Shown in pieces: positions 21,046 through 31,937 of a DNA stretch of 64,000 nt (its first letter is position 1; each line of letters starts with the position of its first letter). The stretch is from Candidatus Thalassarchaeum sp. GTDB taxonomy: Archaea > Thermoplasmatota > Poseidoniia > Poseidoniales > Thalassarchaeaceae. The position numbers and the translations under genes were made by a program. The stretch spans positions 18,181-82,180 of the forward strand of contig JAKURL010000007.1 of assembly GCA_022449345.1 (NCBI GenBank), written 5' to 3'. Below the pieces are notes generated by a model. It had not been told where the DNA came from. It ran no database searches and was given only the letters and a program-made list of their open reading frames with translations.

Positions 21046-24000
21046 ATGGTTCTGGAACAGACACTCTCGGTTACCAATGAGGAGGTTCAACCGGGGCCAC
21101 TTCCTGCATGGTTACTTGACCATATTAGACGTCAGAGTTTCGACTCTCTCCCGCGCTCCAAAGGTGGCCCTTCAAGAATTCTAATTTTGTATCCAGGAGA
21201 AGAGGCTAGGCGAGAGAATCTAGAGCGCCTAGCTGACGAAGGTCTGGTAATCGACAGGACACTTCACCACACCATTGATTCACTGGAAAAATCTCTTCTT
21301 GCTGATTTACGGATGCCTAGGATTCTGTCTTTGTCAGGAGGTTGGAATCTGCTTCTCAACGTAGCCTGTGCTCAGGCAGCGGCGAATTTACACTTCCCAA
21401 TTCTTCATCCAATCCCTCAATTCGAGTGGAATCGAAACAAGACTCGCTCGCTAACAGCCTTACATTCGGTATTGGCTCGCGAGGGTCGACTAGAGGAATG
21501 GGATGGAGCCGGAATAGATGGCTTCTCCCGCGTCCTTCGCGATTTGGAAAATCGATTGGGTGGAACCCACCCCGACTTTGTTACAGGTCGAGTAATCGAT
21601 GGCCTACAAAGAAACTTAGATTCTGATTCATGTCCTTTCAGTCTATCTGAAGTTGACGGGATTGTAATGCTTGACCATTCTCCAGTACTGCCCTCACAGC
21701 GAACTGAGTTATTGCGGACAATATCGCAGCATAGGCCAATTCATCAATTGGTTTATCCTGGTAATTTCAGACAGGGAATTCATGGTTTCCTTCTAGAAGA
21801 CCAATACCCAATTAAGGAATCAGAAAACCTACCTGATTGGCTTCCTTTGCATGAAGTGGCCGATTTCTCGGATGGAATTGAAACCTCCAATTATCGCCGA
21901 TTTAGACTTCAGAGAGAAACCCATTCAATCCCACTGACAACGAGATTGATTGCCGAGCAATTGGGGACTAATCCTGCCTCTAGCATTTTACTCATCGATC
22001 CTACTTCTGAGGAGGATACTCACCAATGGATTCGAGCTTTATCAGATCTTGGCATATCTTTGCCAAATTCTCACTCAATGGCTTCTAGCAAGCCTCTTGG
22101 CCATTGGCTTTCAGCCCTTGCTGGAGTTTGCCACGGGCCAAACGCATGGTCTCTCGATTCCTTGCGAGCGCTTTCTCTACAGGGCTCTCTGAGTTTATTC
22201 TCTAAGCTAAATGCTCATCCTACACACGAGGAAATTCTCCCACAGGCAAGCGCTGATTTACTTTCAGAATTGGCCCGAAGTGACCACATCCTTGGCGGTG
22301 CTGGTGCCCTTGAGAGATGGTTAGTAACTCTCGCTAGGGAAGAGCCAGACATTCACAAAGGCCCAACTAAGGAGGCAACCCAATGGTGGCTACTTTCGCT
22401 AGCACAAAGTAATAGTCCACTTCTCGCAGATTTTGATCGAGGGGCACTATCCAACCGCGACCTATGGCGTGGTTGTCATAGCGGCCAACATCTGCCACAA
22501 TTAAAGGCTAAGTCTAATGGCGATGAATGGCTTACTGCAGCGCTATCTAGAGTTGATTTAGAATCAGGAATTGAGTCGGCAGATGGTTCAAATTCTCTTC
22601 CAGCAGCAGTTGTGCAGAGCCTCGTTGATGCCCATTCTAGGCTTCGCAAGATGCAGCTTACAACAGGCCAACCCATCTCTCAAGGCGGTGTAGAATGGGT
22701 TGTAGAGTTGGAAACAATTCTCTCCTCAACTACGGTAAGAAGTGGTGGTGGCAATTCTCGAGGTAAGGTCCGTCTGACAACACCAGAGGGTGCTTTGGGT
22801 TGCACTGCTGACCTCGTCATCCTTGCAAACGTCTCAAGCGCATCTTGGGATTTACGAGTTCAGAAGATCCCTTTACTTGGAGACGAGGAACGTCACAGAC
22901 AAGGAATCCTTCGGCCCGACACTCCGATTCGGCAAGCTCGCCATCATCTCTACCATTTGCTCAGTGCGGCTAATTCTGAGATTGTAATTCTAGATCCCAG
23001 CCAAGACAAATCCACTCCAGTCGCTGCCCCCATTCGCGAATGGATTAGGGAGAATAGCCCCGACTCAAATTCGCTTATCCTTGAGGAATCGCCAGGCAGA
23101 GAAAATGATTCTAGTAATCAGAGATGGCAAGATGGTAACTCCTTGCGAAATGTGCAAGCACCATCTCGAGTAGCTCTCAATCCTTCAGCGGTTTCAATCC
23201 CACTCGATGTTGAGATTCAGGAGGATAGAGAGCGCAGACAACCTCGCAGAGTCGATGGAGAAGGATATCTATTAGAATCCGCAACTCCACACATCTGGGC
23301 CATCGAAAATAGCCTCTTACTTCGCAAATCCCCCAAAAAAAGCACCAGCCCGAGAATGGCATCTCGCTGGCCAGTTGTTGGTGGACCACGAAGAGCCTCA
23401 ATCGACCCTAGACCGCTTAGTCCCGAAGCAACCGGTTCAGCTCCTTTTGACTCTAGGCACGGTCATACTGCAGGGGCTGAACAGACTGTTCCAATCTGGT
23501 CAGCGAGTCGCCTCAAACAATGGCTCTCCTGTCCTCGACGAGGTTGGCTAACTCGAGGTTTGTATGCTGAGGAAGAGGAGCGCCAGAGAGAGGACCTCGA
23601 TTCTAGAGTTCAAGGCAATTTACTGCACAAGGTCCACCATCAACTGATTGAACGAATCTTAGGTGTCAAGGAGAATAGTGAACGCACCCTCGAACAAATG
23701 CGTAACAGCGGCCTACCGCTGAATATTGCAACTGCAAGCCTGAGCGATACTGAATTGCATTCAATGGCACTGGAAATTCTCGCTGATTTAGCGCCGTGGT
23801 TAGAGAGGACAGACGCAGTATCCAATTCTCGTCTAAGGATGCTGACAGGATTCTCTCGGGATGAATGGTTGGATTGGCTTAGGGACGGCGGCCCAACCCC
23901 GTTAGCCGGCCGAATTGGTCGAATGGTTACCGCCGAGCGTACATTACGAGGCGCAATACCAATCGCCATAGAATGGGAGGCACTTTCTTTCGATGAAGAT

Positions 24001-24651
24001 GGAATAGAAATTTCACTTCCCGAAGAGTTGTCAAGCCATGGGGACGGAGCGTTACCTGCATTGAGGTTACGAGGAGAGATAGATCGAGTTGATTTGCTTC
24101 CCTTCGACTCTGAGAAGTCTATTTTTGAGGATGAATCAGGGTCAACATCGGTAGCACCAATCAGATTCAAGGATGGGGATTGGAAGCCTCGTAGAATGAT
24201 TATCATCCGTGATATCAAAACCAGCGAAAGTGAACCACTCAAGCGACATCGAATCGGTTTGCTTGAGGAATTGCAACTCGCGCTTTATGCTAGAGCATGG
24301 GAGGTAGCACATCCTGGTGATCTGGTAGTCGCCGCTGGCATCAGCGTCATCGGTCACAATACCGACCATTTCCTAGAAGTCTCAGGCTTCGTTCCAACGT
24401 ATTCCCCTTTGATTGAGATAGGTGATGTCAGCCATCAACAGACTACGAATTTGCATCGATTCCCTGATGAAGAACCCGAAGAGGCCAGTGACTCATTCAG
24501 GGCATGGTTGGCTCAGCGTCTTACAACCGCTCTAGCAACAGCCGCGGGTGCAGCTAGCGGACGAGTCCATCCAACCCCTAGCAAGGACGCCTGCAAATTC
24601 TGTCCGGTAACTTCGGTTTGCGATGTTAGGTACAAGGGTGATGATAGATGA
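21046..24651 (+). CDS. AddB-like PD-(D/E)XK nuclease subunit with Cys4 (Fe-S type) cluster motif
   Basis: C-terminal WSASRLKQWLSCPRRGWL, RGEIDRVDLLPF, IIIRDIKTSES, LQLALYARAWE, DACKFCPVTSVCD; overlaps downstream helicase by ATGA. Confidence 0.8.
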   Translation: MVLEQTLSVTNEEVQPGPLPAWLLDHIRRQSFDSLPRSKGGPSRILILYPGEEARRENLERLADEGLVIDRTLHHTIDSLEKSLLADLRMPRILSLSGGWNLLLNVACAQAAANLHFPILHPIPQFEWNRNKTRSLTALHSVLAREGRLEEWDGAGIDGFSRVLRDLENRLGGTHPDFVTGRVIDGLQRNLDSDSCPFSLSEVDGIVMLDHSPVLPSQRTELLRTISQHRPIHQLVYPGNFRQGIHGFLLEDQYPIKESENLPDWLPLHEVADFSDGIETSNYRRFRLQRETHSIPLTTRLIAEQLGTNPASSILLIDPTSEEDTHQWIRALSDLGISLPNSHSMASSKPLGHWLSALAGVCHGPNAWSLDSLRALSLQGSLSLFSKLNAHPTHEEILPQASADLLSELARSDHILGGAGALERWLVTLAREEPDIHKGPTKEATQWWLLSLAQSNSPLLADFDRGALSNRDLWRGCHSGQHLPQLKAKSNGDEWLTAALSRVDLESGIESADGSNSLPAAVVQSLVDAHSRLRKMQLTTGQPISQGGVEWVVELETILSSTTVRSGGGNSRGKVRLTTPEGALGCTADLVILANVSSASWDLRVQKIPLLGDEERHRQGILRPDTPIRQARHHLYHLLSAANSEIVILDPSQDKSTPVAAPIREWIRENSPDSNSLILEESPGRENDSSNQRWQDGNSLRNVQAPSRVALNPSAVSIPLDVEIQEDRERRQPRRVDGEGYLLESATPHIWAIENSLLLRKSPKKSTSPRMASRWPVVGGPRRASIDPRPLSPEATGSAPFDSRHGHTAGAEQTVPIWSASRLKQWLSCPRRGWLTRGLYAEEEERQREDLDSRVQGNLLHKVHHQLIERILGVKENSERTLEQMRNSGLPLNIATASLSDTELHSMALEILADLAPWLERTDAVSNSRLRMLTGFSRDEWLDWLRDGGPTPLAGRIGRMVTAERTLRGAIPIAIEWEALSFDEDGIEISLPEELSSHGDGALPALRLRGEIDRVDLLPFDSEKSIFEDESGSTSVAPIRFKDGDWKPRRMIIIRDIKTSESEPLKRHRIGLLEELQLALYARAWEVAHPGDLVVAAGISVIGHNTDHFLEVSGFVPTYSPLIEIGDVSHQQTTNLHRFPDEEPEEASDSFRAWLAQRLTTALATAAGAASGRVHPTPSKDACKFCPVTSVCDVRYKGDDR

Positions 24652-27600
24652 GTAATGGAGAGGACAATTCTGAAACTGTCACCCTCAACACTGGCCAGCG
24701 GCTAGCACTCAACCTCGACTCTCACATTGTCATCGACGCTGGTGCGGGCACTGGCAAAACGATGACAATCGTAGAGCGTGTTGTCCAACACTATCTCGAG
24801 GAGGATCAAAGAGCCACACGCATCCTTCCGAGACCAGAGCGACCCAGACAACTTGAAGGTGGGACTCTGGTATCGCCACTCACTCAACGGATGAATTTGG
24901 AAGAATGGGGAGGCTTGCTTCCCTCGGAGGTCGTCCTTCTCACCTTCACAGTAGCTGCTGCCGACCAAATGAGAGATAAATTAAGGGAAAAAATCGCTCG
25001 ATTGCGGCCTGGTTCTTTCACAGCATCAAGCGAAGATAATGCAGATCCCAGAATTACTCACGAAGGCTTCCCTGAACAATTGTTGATGTTGTTAGAAGAT
25101 GCTCCAATCGGCACCATCGACTCATTCTTCAATCAATTAGTTGCCCCATATCGAAGCTATCTTGGTGATGATTTCGGTGATGATGTTGTAACCGACTCTG
25201 AGATATTGCGCATAGTTGAACAAAGCATCAACACTCTCTGGAGACTGCCTAATGCTCCCAACTTGTTTGGAGATGCAGTCGATGCCGGAATTCCTTCTCC
25301 CGAAGTTGAAGCGGTTCTGGCAGCCCGAGACAGATTATCTCAACACTATTCGGGAAGAAACCGAGCAACTAAAATCCTCAGTCCTCTGATTTCCAAGTCG
25401 ATATTCATTTCAGTAGGTGAAAGAGGTCTGTTGGGTCGAGATCAGAGAATAGACCCCGAATTGCTGCAACAACGACTGATGTCATCCATTAGGACAGAAG
25501 ATATTGAAGAAGTCACAATAGGTATCCATTCAATTATCGATGATTACGTAGACTGCGTTCGCAGTTACTCAGGATTAGCGCCTAAAGGATGGGAAGCCGG
25601 AACACGAATTCATATTCTTTCTACACTCTCAGATGAAGGTCCGCCGGCTGAACCTTGGGATTGTTTAATCTGGCTCAGCAGGGTGTTCATGTGTATAACA
25701 GGTTCAGGCCTTCTCGACAAAGATGATTGGAAACCTTTCCCGAGGACCACTCTGCCAAACCACCCAAGCAATCCTTGGCCCTCTGGAATATTATCCTACA
25801 CAGCACTGGATGAACCCTACAGAACTAATGTCAAGGATACTTGGGCGGATTGTCAATCACGTGCGAACGACTTACTATTTTCCGAGGTCGGTCAAAGGGT
25901 GAAACATCACTCACTTCTAGCACTAATTCTAGACTCTCGTGAAGAGTTATTGATTCCGATAAATGCTCCATTTAATTTGGCTCACCTTCCTGCGGATTTA
26001 CCAGAACGTCTTCCAGTTGGAATGAGCCCTCAGGCATATTCTTTCAATATGGCAGCTGAAGCCCGAAACCTCGATGATATCAGAACCATTCTACGAGGTT
26101 TGGCTGGAATAGTGAATGTTCTGAAAGAGAGGGAAGAGGTTCACGAACATCGAGACATAGCATTACTTGCAGGCGACCTTCTGTTGGATTCCTGTCCACG
26201 ATTTTGCCGATCATTTTACCCAGAAGCAATCATCGCTGCTCTAGATTCCATTGGGGATAACACTTGGCGTGATGACCACATTCATCGAGCATTTGATGTC
26301 TTGGAAGATATGGAGGCAAATCCAGATTTAGCAGGAGATGCAGCGTCAAGGCTAGGAGAAATTCGCCGAGACCTCGACCACCGATATGGCTTGTTACGTC
26401 AGATTAGGCGAAGGTATCGAGCATTCATAATCGACGAGGCTCAAGACAACTCACCGCTTCAGTGGAGAATTCTCTCAAGACTCTGGGGACCACGAGAATT
26501 CAATTCAAGCGACCACCTAGAGGAACCCGACACGGACTGGCAACCAACAGTCTGCTATGTCGGCGATATGAAACAATCAATCTACGCCTTCCGTCAAGCC
26601 GAAGTCGCTGGATTCAGACAATTCGCTCATCGACTTCGTTCAATTAATCGACATGAGTATGAGAATCTCTCTGAGTTAACTCGAGAACCAGTGCTTAGGA
26701 GTGAGATCCAGAGTCGAGATCCAAGATTCTCTCACGAAAGACAGATTGTTCGGGCATCTGAACTTGTAGAGGAAAATGTACGTAATCTGACAGGTTGGGT
26801 ACATTTCGAGACCACAGAAGGTACATCCTCGTTGAGTCCTGCTGAGGTTTCTGCTCGTTCTGAGGGTGAGATCTCGCTTACCACGAATTATCGAACGGAC
26901 GGAGATCTACTACACGTGATGAATGAATGGTGGGATGATATTTTCTCCGACCGACATCGCTTCTTCCCTGATGCAGATTACTATGCCTCAGCACAGCGAT
27001 TGTTACCATCACCAGACAATCAGCATAAGCGGGGTGTGCTAGAATGGATTTGTCCAGTTTTGGATGATGGGGAGGATGATCCTCCGGCTGAATTAACCAC
27101 CTATATCGATCCATTCGGGCCCGGCAAAGCGGACTCTGCAGAAAGACAAGCGATGATGATTGCAAAGCGCATACAGTCTCTGACTCAATGTCGAGAAACT
27201 CGGGTGCTGCAAGCCAATGGAGAATGGTCAACAATACCGCCGGCTGATGAACCGGTTCGGTATAATGACATCATGGTGCTAATGGCAAGCCGCTCGAAAA
27301 TTCGAGATGCTCTGATTCGTCAACTAAGGGATCACAATATTCCGGTGCAAGCCGACCGAGAGGGCGGCTTGATGCTTCGACCAGTAGTAGCTGAACTCGA
27401 TGGATTGATACAATTCATTGCTCGACCCAATAGCAGATTTGCTGCTGCTTGGGTCGCTCGCTCACCATTGATTGGAATGAACGATTCAGAATTGCAATCA
27501 TTCCTTGCTGCGAGACAGGATGAGAATTTGCTTCATAGACTCCTCGATTATTGCTCAACACCAAGACAGCGAGCTATGGTTCAAAGATGGATTGGCCTTT

Positions 27601-29681
27601 CAGCCTCTGGAAGAATAATCAACTTGCTCGAGGAGACTATCGATCAATCGGATTTGCTAATCGCTCATTGTGAAGAAGGTTCAGTTCAGGACGTCGAGCG
27701 ATTCGTTGAGGAAGTCCGTTTGATTTCGGAATCCGTTGGTGGTGACCCGATTGTTATCGCCGACCGTTTGCGCGACCTGCGAGAACAAGTAGGCCGTGCT
27801 CTAGAGGGCAAGAATACACCGGAGAGAGATGCTGTTCAATTGATGTCTATACACAATTCAAAGGGGCTAGAGTCGAAAGTTGTCTTTGTAGCAGATCTGT
27901 TTAGCACTAAGCAGGTCACGCTAACCAATGAGTCTCAATCAAGATTGATTGTCAATCCAGAATTCTTCGCCGGACACCCCGCTCCTTGGCCCGGCGATAA
28001 ATATCCATACTCGGCTATGTGGGAACACTCCCGAAAAATCGCTCAAAAGCGTAAGAATGCCGAGGCTAGACGCTTGCTTTACGTCGCTGCGACAAGAGCT
28101 GAGGAGCATCTTGTAATCGTCGGTTCACCCAAGGAAACGAGTTGGCAGGAAGATGCAGGTTTGAGACTACAGTGGAGGTATTCAGCATCTGAAACCACAC
28201 TCGGTCAAATGTGGGTAGAATCGTTGAGACAAGCCTCTCATCGTCGGGGTGAACACTCGCAAGATTCTCCATGGGTATCTCACGAAGATGACAATCAACC
28301 TCACCCACTTAACTCTGGGCGAGGACCCGATAGATTCCTCAATCCTAGCACACTTCGCTTCGATGGATGGCTTCGGGCTGAAGAAACAGGGCATCCGAAA
28401 ATGGGCCTCAATGTATACCATCATCCCAACTGCCTAAGAAGCGATAATCCAAACGAGAACATACTCTATTCTCCCCTGGTCCGACAAACTATGCTTCACC
28501 AAGCAGCAACAGATGAAAGGATCTCTGAGGTTGAACTCACCTCGAGATTGGAGACGGGAGCAAGAATCCGACTCGCACCTCATCGTTTATCGAAGATTGA
28601 CGCCTGTTCTCGTCGACATTGGTTTGAGACAAGAGGCGGATTGAAACCCGATCCTATTTCTTCATCGGAGCAAATCCTCGACGAAGATATCGACCCTCGT
28701 TCGTCGAGACAAATGGATGAGCCAAATGTTGAACATGAAGATGAAGAGCTCCCATCTCCGACAGAATTGGGATTAATCGTCCACAGAATGTTTGAGGTCG
28801 GCATAGGTAATCCCGGGCCAGCAAAAAATCAGCCTTCTATGCCGCTTCCAGAAATCTGGTCCACTCCTGTCAATAGTCGCTTATTAGATACCGATATGAT
28901 GGAGGAAGTATTTGCAGAATTACTTCCTAGAGGTGTAGACGTTGAGAGAACCTCTGAGATAGTCACAGCAATGATGTATAGAATCGAAGAAGGCATCGTT
29001 GGCCGATTAACAAACGCGGAAATCATCGACGGTGAGAGGGTTGAGGGTTTGCGCACTGAGTACCCATTCACCATCTCAAATGCAGTCTCCTTTGAGGCGG
29101 TATCTCGGACTAGGTGGACGCCAGATGGTGAGGAAACCCTCTCTTACATTGAGAACGCATTTGTCGATATGGACGGTTCGATCGACCTTGCACTTTGCTC
29201 GAGTCACGAGGACGGCTCCTCTTCGATACGTCCAATTGATCTGAAAACTGAACAGTCCACGAGCATCTTGACAGGCTCTGGGGGCTTATTGGATGCCTAC
29301 GGAAATACTTCAACAGATCCTGCAAATGATGCAGAGCTCGAAATGCTACAACATCACCGATTGCAATTGACCCTATATCATCGAGCATTGGAGATGATGG
29401 AAGCGAGGCGGCCTGAAGGTCAGCAACGTCGTGTAGAGAGGCCCGCAATCCTAGTCGGCGTTTCGGGCCGCTTGGTGATTTATCCAGAGGATATGTTCGC
29501 CGCAGCGCAATCCGAACTAGATGATATCCTCACGACTGCAGCAGGAATGGAATTAGCTACAGAATTACCTCTAGCGGATTTCCAGAGACGCCCTGCTTCC
29601 GAAGCTCATATCTGCGCCATATGTCCGTTCAGTAGAGGGGATTTACCAATTTGTGGTCCTCTTGAAGAACTGACTCCTTAA
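24648..29681 (+). CDS. AddA-like UvrD/RecB superfamily helicase with C-terminal PD-(D/E)XK nuclease
   Basis: Walker A VIDAGAGTGKTMT, motif II FIIDEAQDNSP, GDMKQSIYAFRQAE, LMSIHNSKGLESKVVFVAD, LLYVAATRAEEHLV; nuclease motifs GSIDLALC, IRPIDLKTE, LQLTLYHRAL; Cys motif ICAICPFSRGDLPIC. Confidence 0.88.
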   Translation: MSNGEDNSETVTLNTGQRLALNLDSHIVIDAGAGTGKTMTIVERVVQHYLEEDQRATRILPRPERPRQLEGGTLVSPLTQRMNLEEWGGLLPSEVVLLTFTVAAADQMRDKLREKIARLRPGSFTASSEDNADPRITHEGFPEQLLMLLEDAPIGTIDSFFNQLVAPYRSYLGDDFGDDVVTDSEILRIVEQSINTLWRLPNAPNLFGDAVDAGIPSPEVEAVLAARDRLSQHYSGRNRATKILSPLISKSIFISVGERGLLGRDQRIDPELLQQRLMSSIRTEDIEEVTIGIHSIIDDYVDCVRSYSGLAPKGWEAGTRIHILSTLSDEGPPAEPWDCLIWLSRVFMCITGSGLLDKDDWKPFPRTTLPNHPSNPWPSGILSYTALDEPYRTNVKDTWADCQSRANDLLFSEVGQRVKHHSLLALILDSREELLIPINAPFNLAHLPADLPERLPVGMSPQAYSFNMAAEARNLDDIRTILRGLAGIVNVLKEREEVHEHRDIALLAGDLLLDSCPRFCRSFYPEAIIAALDSIGDNTWRDDHIHRAFDVLEDMEANPDLAGDAASRLGEIRRDLDHRYGLLRQIRRRYRAFIIDEAQDNSPLQWRILSRLWGPREFNSSDHLEEPDTDWQPTVCYVGDMKQSIYAFRQAEVAGFRQFAHRLRSINRHEYENLSELTREPVLRSEIQSRDPRFSHERQIVRASELVEENVRNLTGWVHFETTEGTSSLSPAEVSARSEGEISLTTNYRTDGDLLHVMNEWWDDIFSDRHRFFPDADYYASAQRLLPSPDNQHKRGVLEWICPVLDDGEDDPPAELTTYIDPFGPGKADSAERQAMMIAKRIQSLTQCRETRVLQANGEWSTIPPADEPVRYNDIMVLMASRSKIRDALIRQLRDHNIPVQADREGGLMLRPVVAELDGLIQFIARPNSRFAAAWVARSPLIGMNDSELQSFLAARQDENLLHRLLDYCSTPRQRAMVQRWIGLSASGRIINLLEETIDQSDLLIAHCEEGSVQDVERFVEEVRLISESVGGDPIVIADRLRDLREQVGRALEGKNTPERDAVQLMSIHNSKGLESKVVFVADLFSTKQVTLTNESQSRLIVNPEFFAGHPAPWPGDKYPYSAMWEHSRKIAQKRKNAEARRLLYVAATRAEEHLVIVGSPKETSWQEDAGLRLQWRYSASETTLGQMWVESLRQASHRRGEHSQDSPWVSHEDDNQPHPLNSGRGPDRFLNPSTLRFDGWLRAEETGHPKMGLNVYHHPNCLRSDNPNENILYSPLVRQTMLHQAATDERISEVELTSRLETGARIRLAPHRLSKIDACSRRHWFETRGGLKPDPISSSEQILDEDIDPRSSRQMDEPNVEHEDEELPSPTELGLIVHRMFEVGIGNPGPAKNQPSMPLPEIWSTPVNSRLLDTDMMEEVFAELLPRGVDVERTSEIVTAMMYRIEEGIVGRLTNAEIIDGERVEGLRTEYPFTISNAVSFEAVSRTRWTPDGEETLSYIENAFVDMDGSIDLALCSSHEDGSSSIRPIDLKTEQSTSILTGSGGLLDAYGNTSTDPANDAELEMLQHHRLQLTLYHRALEMMEARRPEGQQRRVERPAILVGVSGRLVIYPEDMFAAAQSELDDILTTAAGMELATELPLADFQRRPASEAHICAICPFSRGDLPICGPLEELTP

Positions 29682-29753
29682 CCTTCAATCTTGAACATTA
29701 TTGCGAGCCTTTTGCGGGGAAGAATCCATTTGCCTAATCGATAACCCACACTC

Positions 29754-31166
29754 ATGACAGTAGACCTAGATAGCATGGCAGAGAATGCCGAGAGAATTTG
29801 GGAGGAGTCAATTCTCCCCAGTCTTGGCGAATTTATCGAGATTCATGCCCTATCGCCAATGTTTGAACCAAATTGGGACGAATTGGGAGAATTGCAGGCT
29901 ACTATCGATTTATTCTGTTCATGGTTGGATGAACAAGGCATTGAGGGCATGAATTACGAAGTCCACCGAATTGGAGAGCATTCCCCAGTTCTATTGGTAA
30001 CAATCGAAGGAACTGGAAGCGGTGAGGTTCTGTTCTATTCTCATCTAGACAAGCAACCTAGCCGACCTCACCTCTGGTCCGAAGGGCTACACCCTCTGAA
30101 GGGTGTACGCCGAGATCCATTCCTATTCGGTCGAGGCTCGGTTGACGACGGCTACGGCGGATATCTTTGTGTCGCGGCGATTAAGCTTCTACAAGAGGCT
30201 GGAATCGCTCATCCGAAGGCTACCTTCCTAATCGAGACCTGTGAGGAATCGGGTTCATTCGACCTCCCTCCTTACCTCGATGCACTAACAGACGATTTGG
30301 GTAATCCCGATCTAATCGTCGTTCTCGACAGTGGTGGTCCAAGTTATGACCACATCTGGGTAACCGAGGCACTGCGTGGCCTTGTTGCTGGAAACCTGAG
30401 TGTTAGAGTATCACACGAAGGAGTTCATTCTGGAATGTCAGGAGGCGCCATTCCCTCTTCATTTAGGATTCAGCGAATGCTCCTGGATAGAGTTGAGAAT
30501 TCGCAGACCGGAGAGGTCCTCATCCCAGAAATGCACGTAGAAATTTCTGACAAAATCAAGCAGGAGGCAGCTACTCTTGGAGGTATACTTGGCGACGAAC
30601 TTTGGAAGTCTCTACCGGTCGTTGATACTCTTGAAGCACAGTCAAAAGAGCCGAGTGAGATGCTTTTGGACATCAATTGGAGACCGGCCCTTTCTGTAAT
30701 CGGAGCAGACGGTATACCTCCGGTGCAAACTGCAGGTAATGTTCTGCGAACAAATACCGACTTGAAACTCAGCTTCCGAATCCCACCCGGGGTGAAGGCT
30801 GAGGTAGTTCAAGACATTGTCAAAGAAGTACTCGAGGCAAATCCTCCTTACGGCGCGGAAGTAACCTATCGCACAACCGAACCCGCCGACGGATTCCACG
30901 CCCCTCCGTTGAATGAAGGAGTTGCGGCAGCGCTAGACTCGGCAAGCCGCCACCTAACTGGACATCCACCCATGGCAACTTGGGTCGGTGGAACAATCCC
31001 GTTCATGGCGATGATTCAGGGCAAATATCCCGATGCCTGCTTCCTATGTACCGGCTCAGCAGGTCCCGGCAACAATGCACACGGTCCTGATGAAAAGTTG
31101 CACATCCCTCATTCTAAGCGGCTGAACGTTGCACTGGCCGCCGCTGTTGCAGCCATTTGTGAGTGA
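29754..31166 (+). CDS. M20 family metallopeptidase
   Basis: VLFYSHLDKQPSRP, FLFGRGSVDDGYGGY, IETCEESGS, HSGMSGGAIPSSFRI. Confidence 0.9.
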   Translation: MTVDLDSMAENAERIWEESILPSLGEFIEIHALSPMFEPNWDELGELQATIDLFCSWLDEQGIEGMNYEVHRIGEHSPVLLVTIEGTGSGEVLFYSHLDKQPSRPHLWSEGLHPLKGVRRDPFLFGRGSVDDGYGGYLCVAAIKLLQEAGIAHPKATFLIETCEESGSFDLPPYLDALTDDLGNPDLIVVLDSGGPSYDHIWVTEALRGLVAGNLSVRVSHEGVHSGMSGGAIPSSFRIQRMLLDRVENSQTGEVLIPEMHVEISDKIKQEAATLGGILGDELWKSLPVVDTLEAQSKEPSEMLLDINWRPALSVIGADGIPPVQTAGNVLRTNTDLKLSFRIPPGVKAEVVQDIVKEVLEANPPYGAEVTYRTTEPADGFHAPPLNEGVAAALDSASRHLTGHPPMATWVGGTIPFMAMIQGKYPDACFLCTGSAGPGNNAHGPDEKLHIPHSKRLNVALAAAVAAICE

Positions 31167-31290
31167 GTTTGAATATGAAATATGTAGTATGTCGTAAACT
31201 CTGTTTTGACTTTCTAACTGTGGTTCGCTATGAAAATCAGTCCGCCGCAGTTAAAGCAGGGCCGAGTCTCGAAGGTGACGAGGTGCGCTG

Positions 31291-31926
31291 ATGAGCGAAG
31301 AAGACTCCCCCGTATCCCCTGATCTTCGAATCCGCCAATTGGAAGAAGATTTGGCCAAGGAGAAGGACCGACTTGAGAAGCTATACGCAGGTTACACAAC
31401 CCTCAAAGATTCATCCGATGAGAAGGATGCAACAATCGATGTTCTAGAGCGTCAGATGATTGACAAAGAGATTGAGATGGAGGGTCTTGAGGAACTTCTC
31501 TCAGACAAGGACAACCGAATTAGAGACCTCGAATTAGATGGAGCGAAGAACTCACAGCGAGTCAAGCACCTAGAACCCGAATTGCAGAAGATGGAAGAGA
31601 TGTACACTCGCGAATCGGCTCGTCTTGGAAGGGTATTCGAGGTTGCTGAAGACCTAGACGAAGCCCTAGGTGTTGCAAAGGCGCAATTGACCTCTAGGGA
31701 TGATTGGTACGCTCAACACATGAGGCTCTTTGAGGACCTCAGTCAAGCGATTCAAACCCGCTATGACATGATCGATGCTGCGATTGAGGCGATTCGCGAG
31801 CAGGAACTCAAGCAAGAAACATTCCGCGAGCGCATGGATGAGGTTCTAGAAGCAGCAGCAGATACGGCTGAAGAAATGGCCGAAGAAGCCGCTGACGAAG
31901 CCGAGGAAGAAGTCGACGACGAGTGA
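31291..31926 (+). CDS. Coiled-coil protein of unknown function
   Basis: Heptad-rich, highly charged 211 aa with acidic tail; compact gene spacing. Confidence 0.65.
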   Translation: MSEEDSPVSPDLRIRQLEEDLAKEKDRLEKLYAGYTTLKDSSDEKDATIDVLERQMIDKEIEMEGLEELLSDKDNRIRDLELDGAKNSQRVKHLEPELQKMEEMYTRESARLGRVFEVAEDLDEALGVAKAQLTSRDDWYAQHMRLFEDLSQAIQTRYDMIDAAIEAIREQELKQETFRERMDEVLEAAADTAEEMAEEAADEAEEEVDDE

Positions 31927-31937
31927 GAATTTCTATC

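Noticed and set aside
23640-24242. 200-aa minus-strand ORF inside the AddB-like gene
   Set aside because: Shadow frame; the plus strand encodes recognisable nuclease motifs over the same bases.
31175-31291. 38-aa ORF (MKYVVCRKLCF...) upstream of the coiled-coil gene
   Set aside because: Short, no recognisable features or clear SD; overlap with the downstream start alone is insufficient support.
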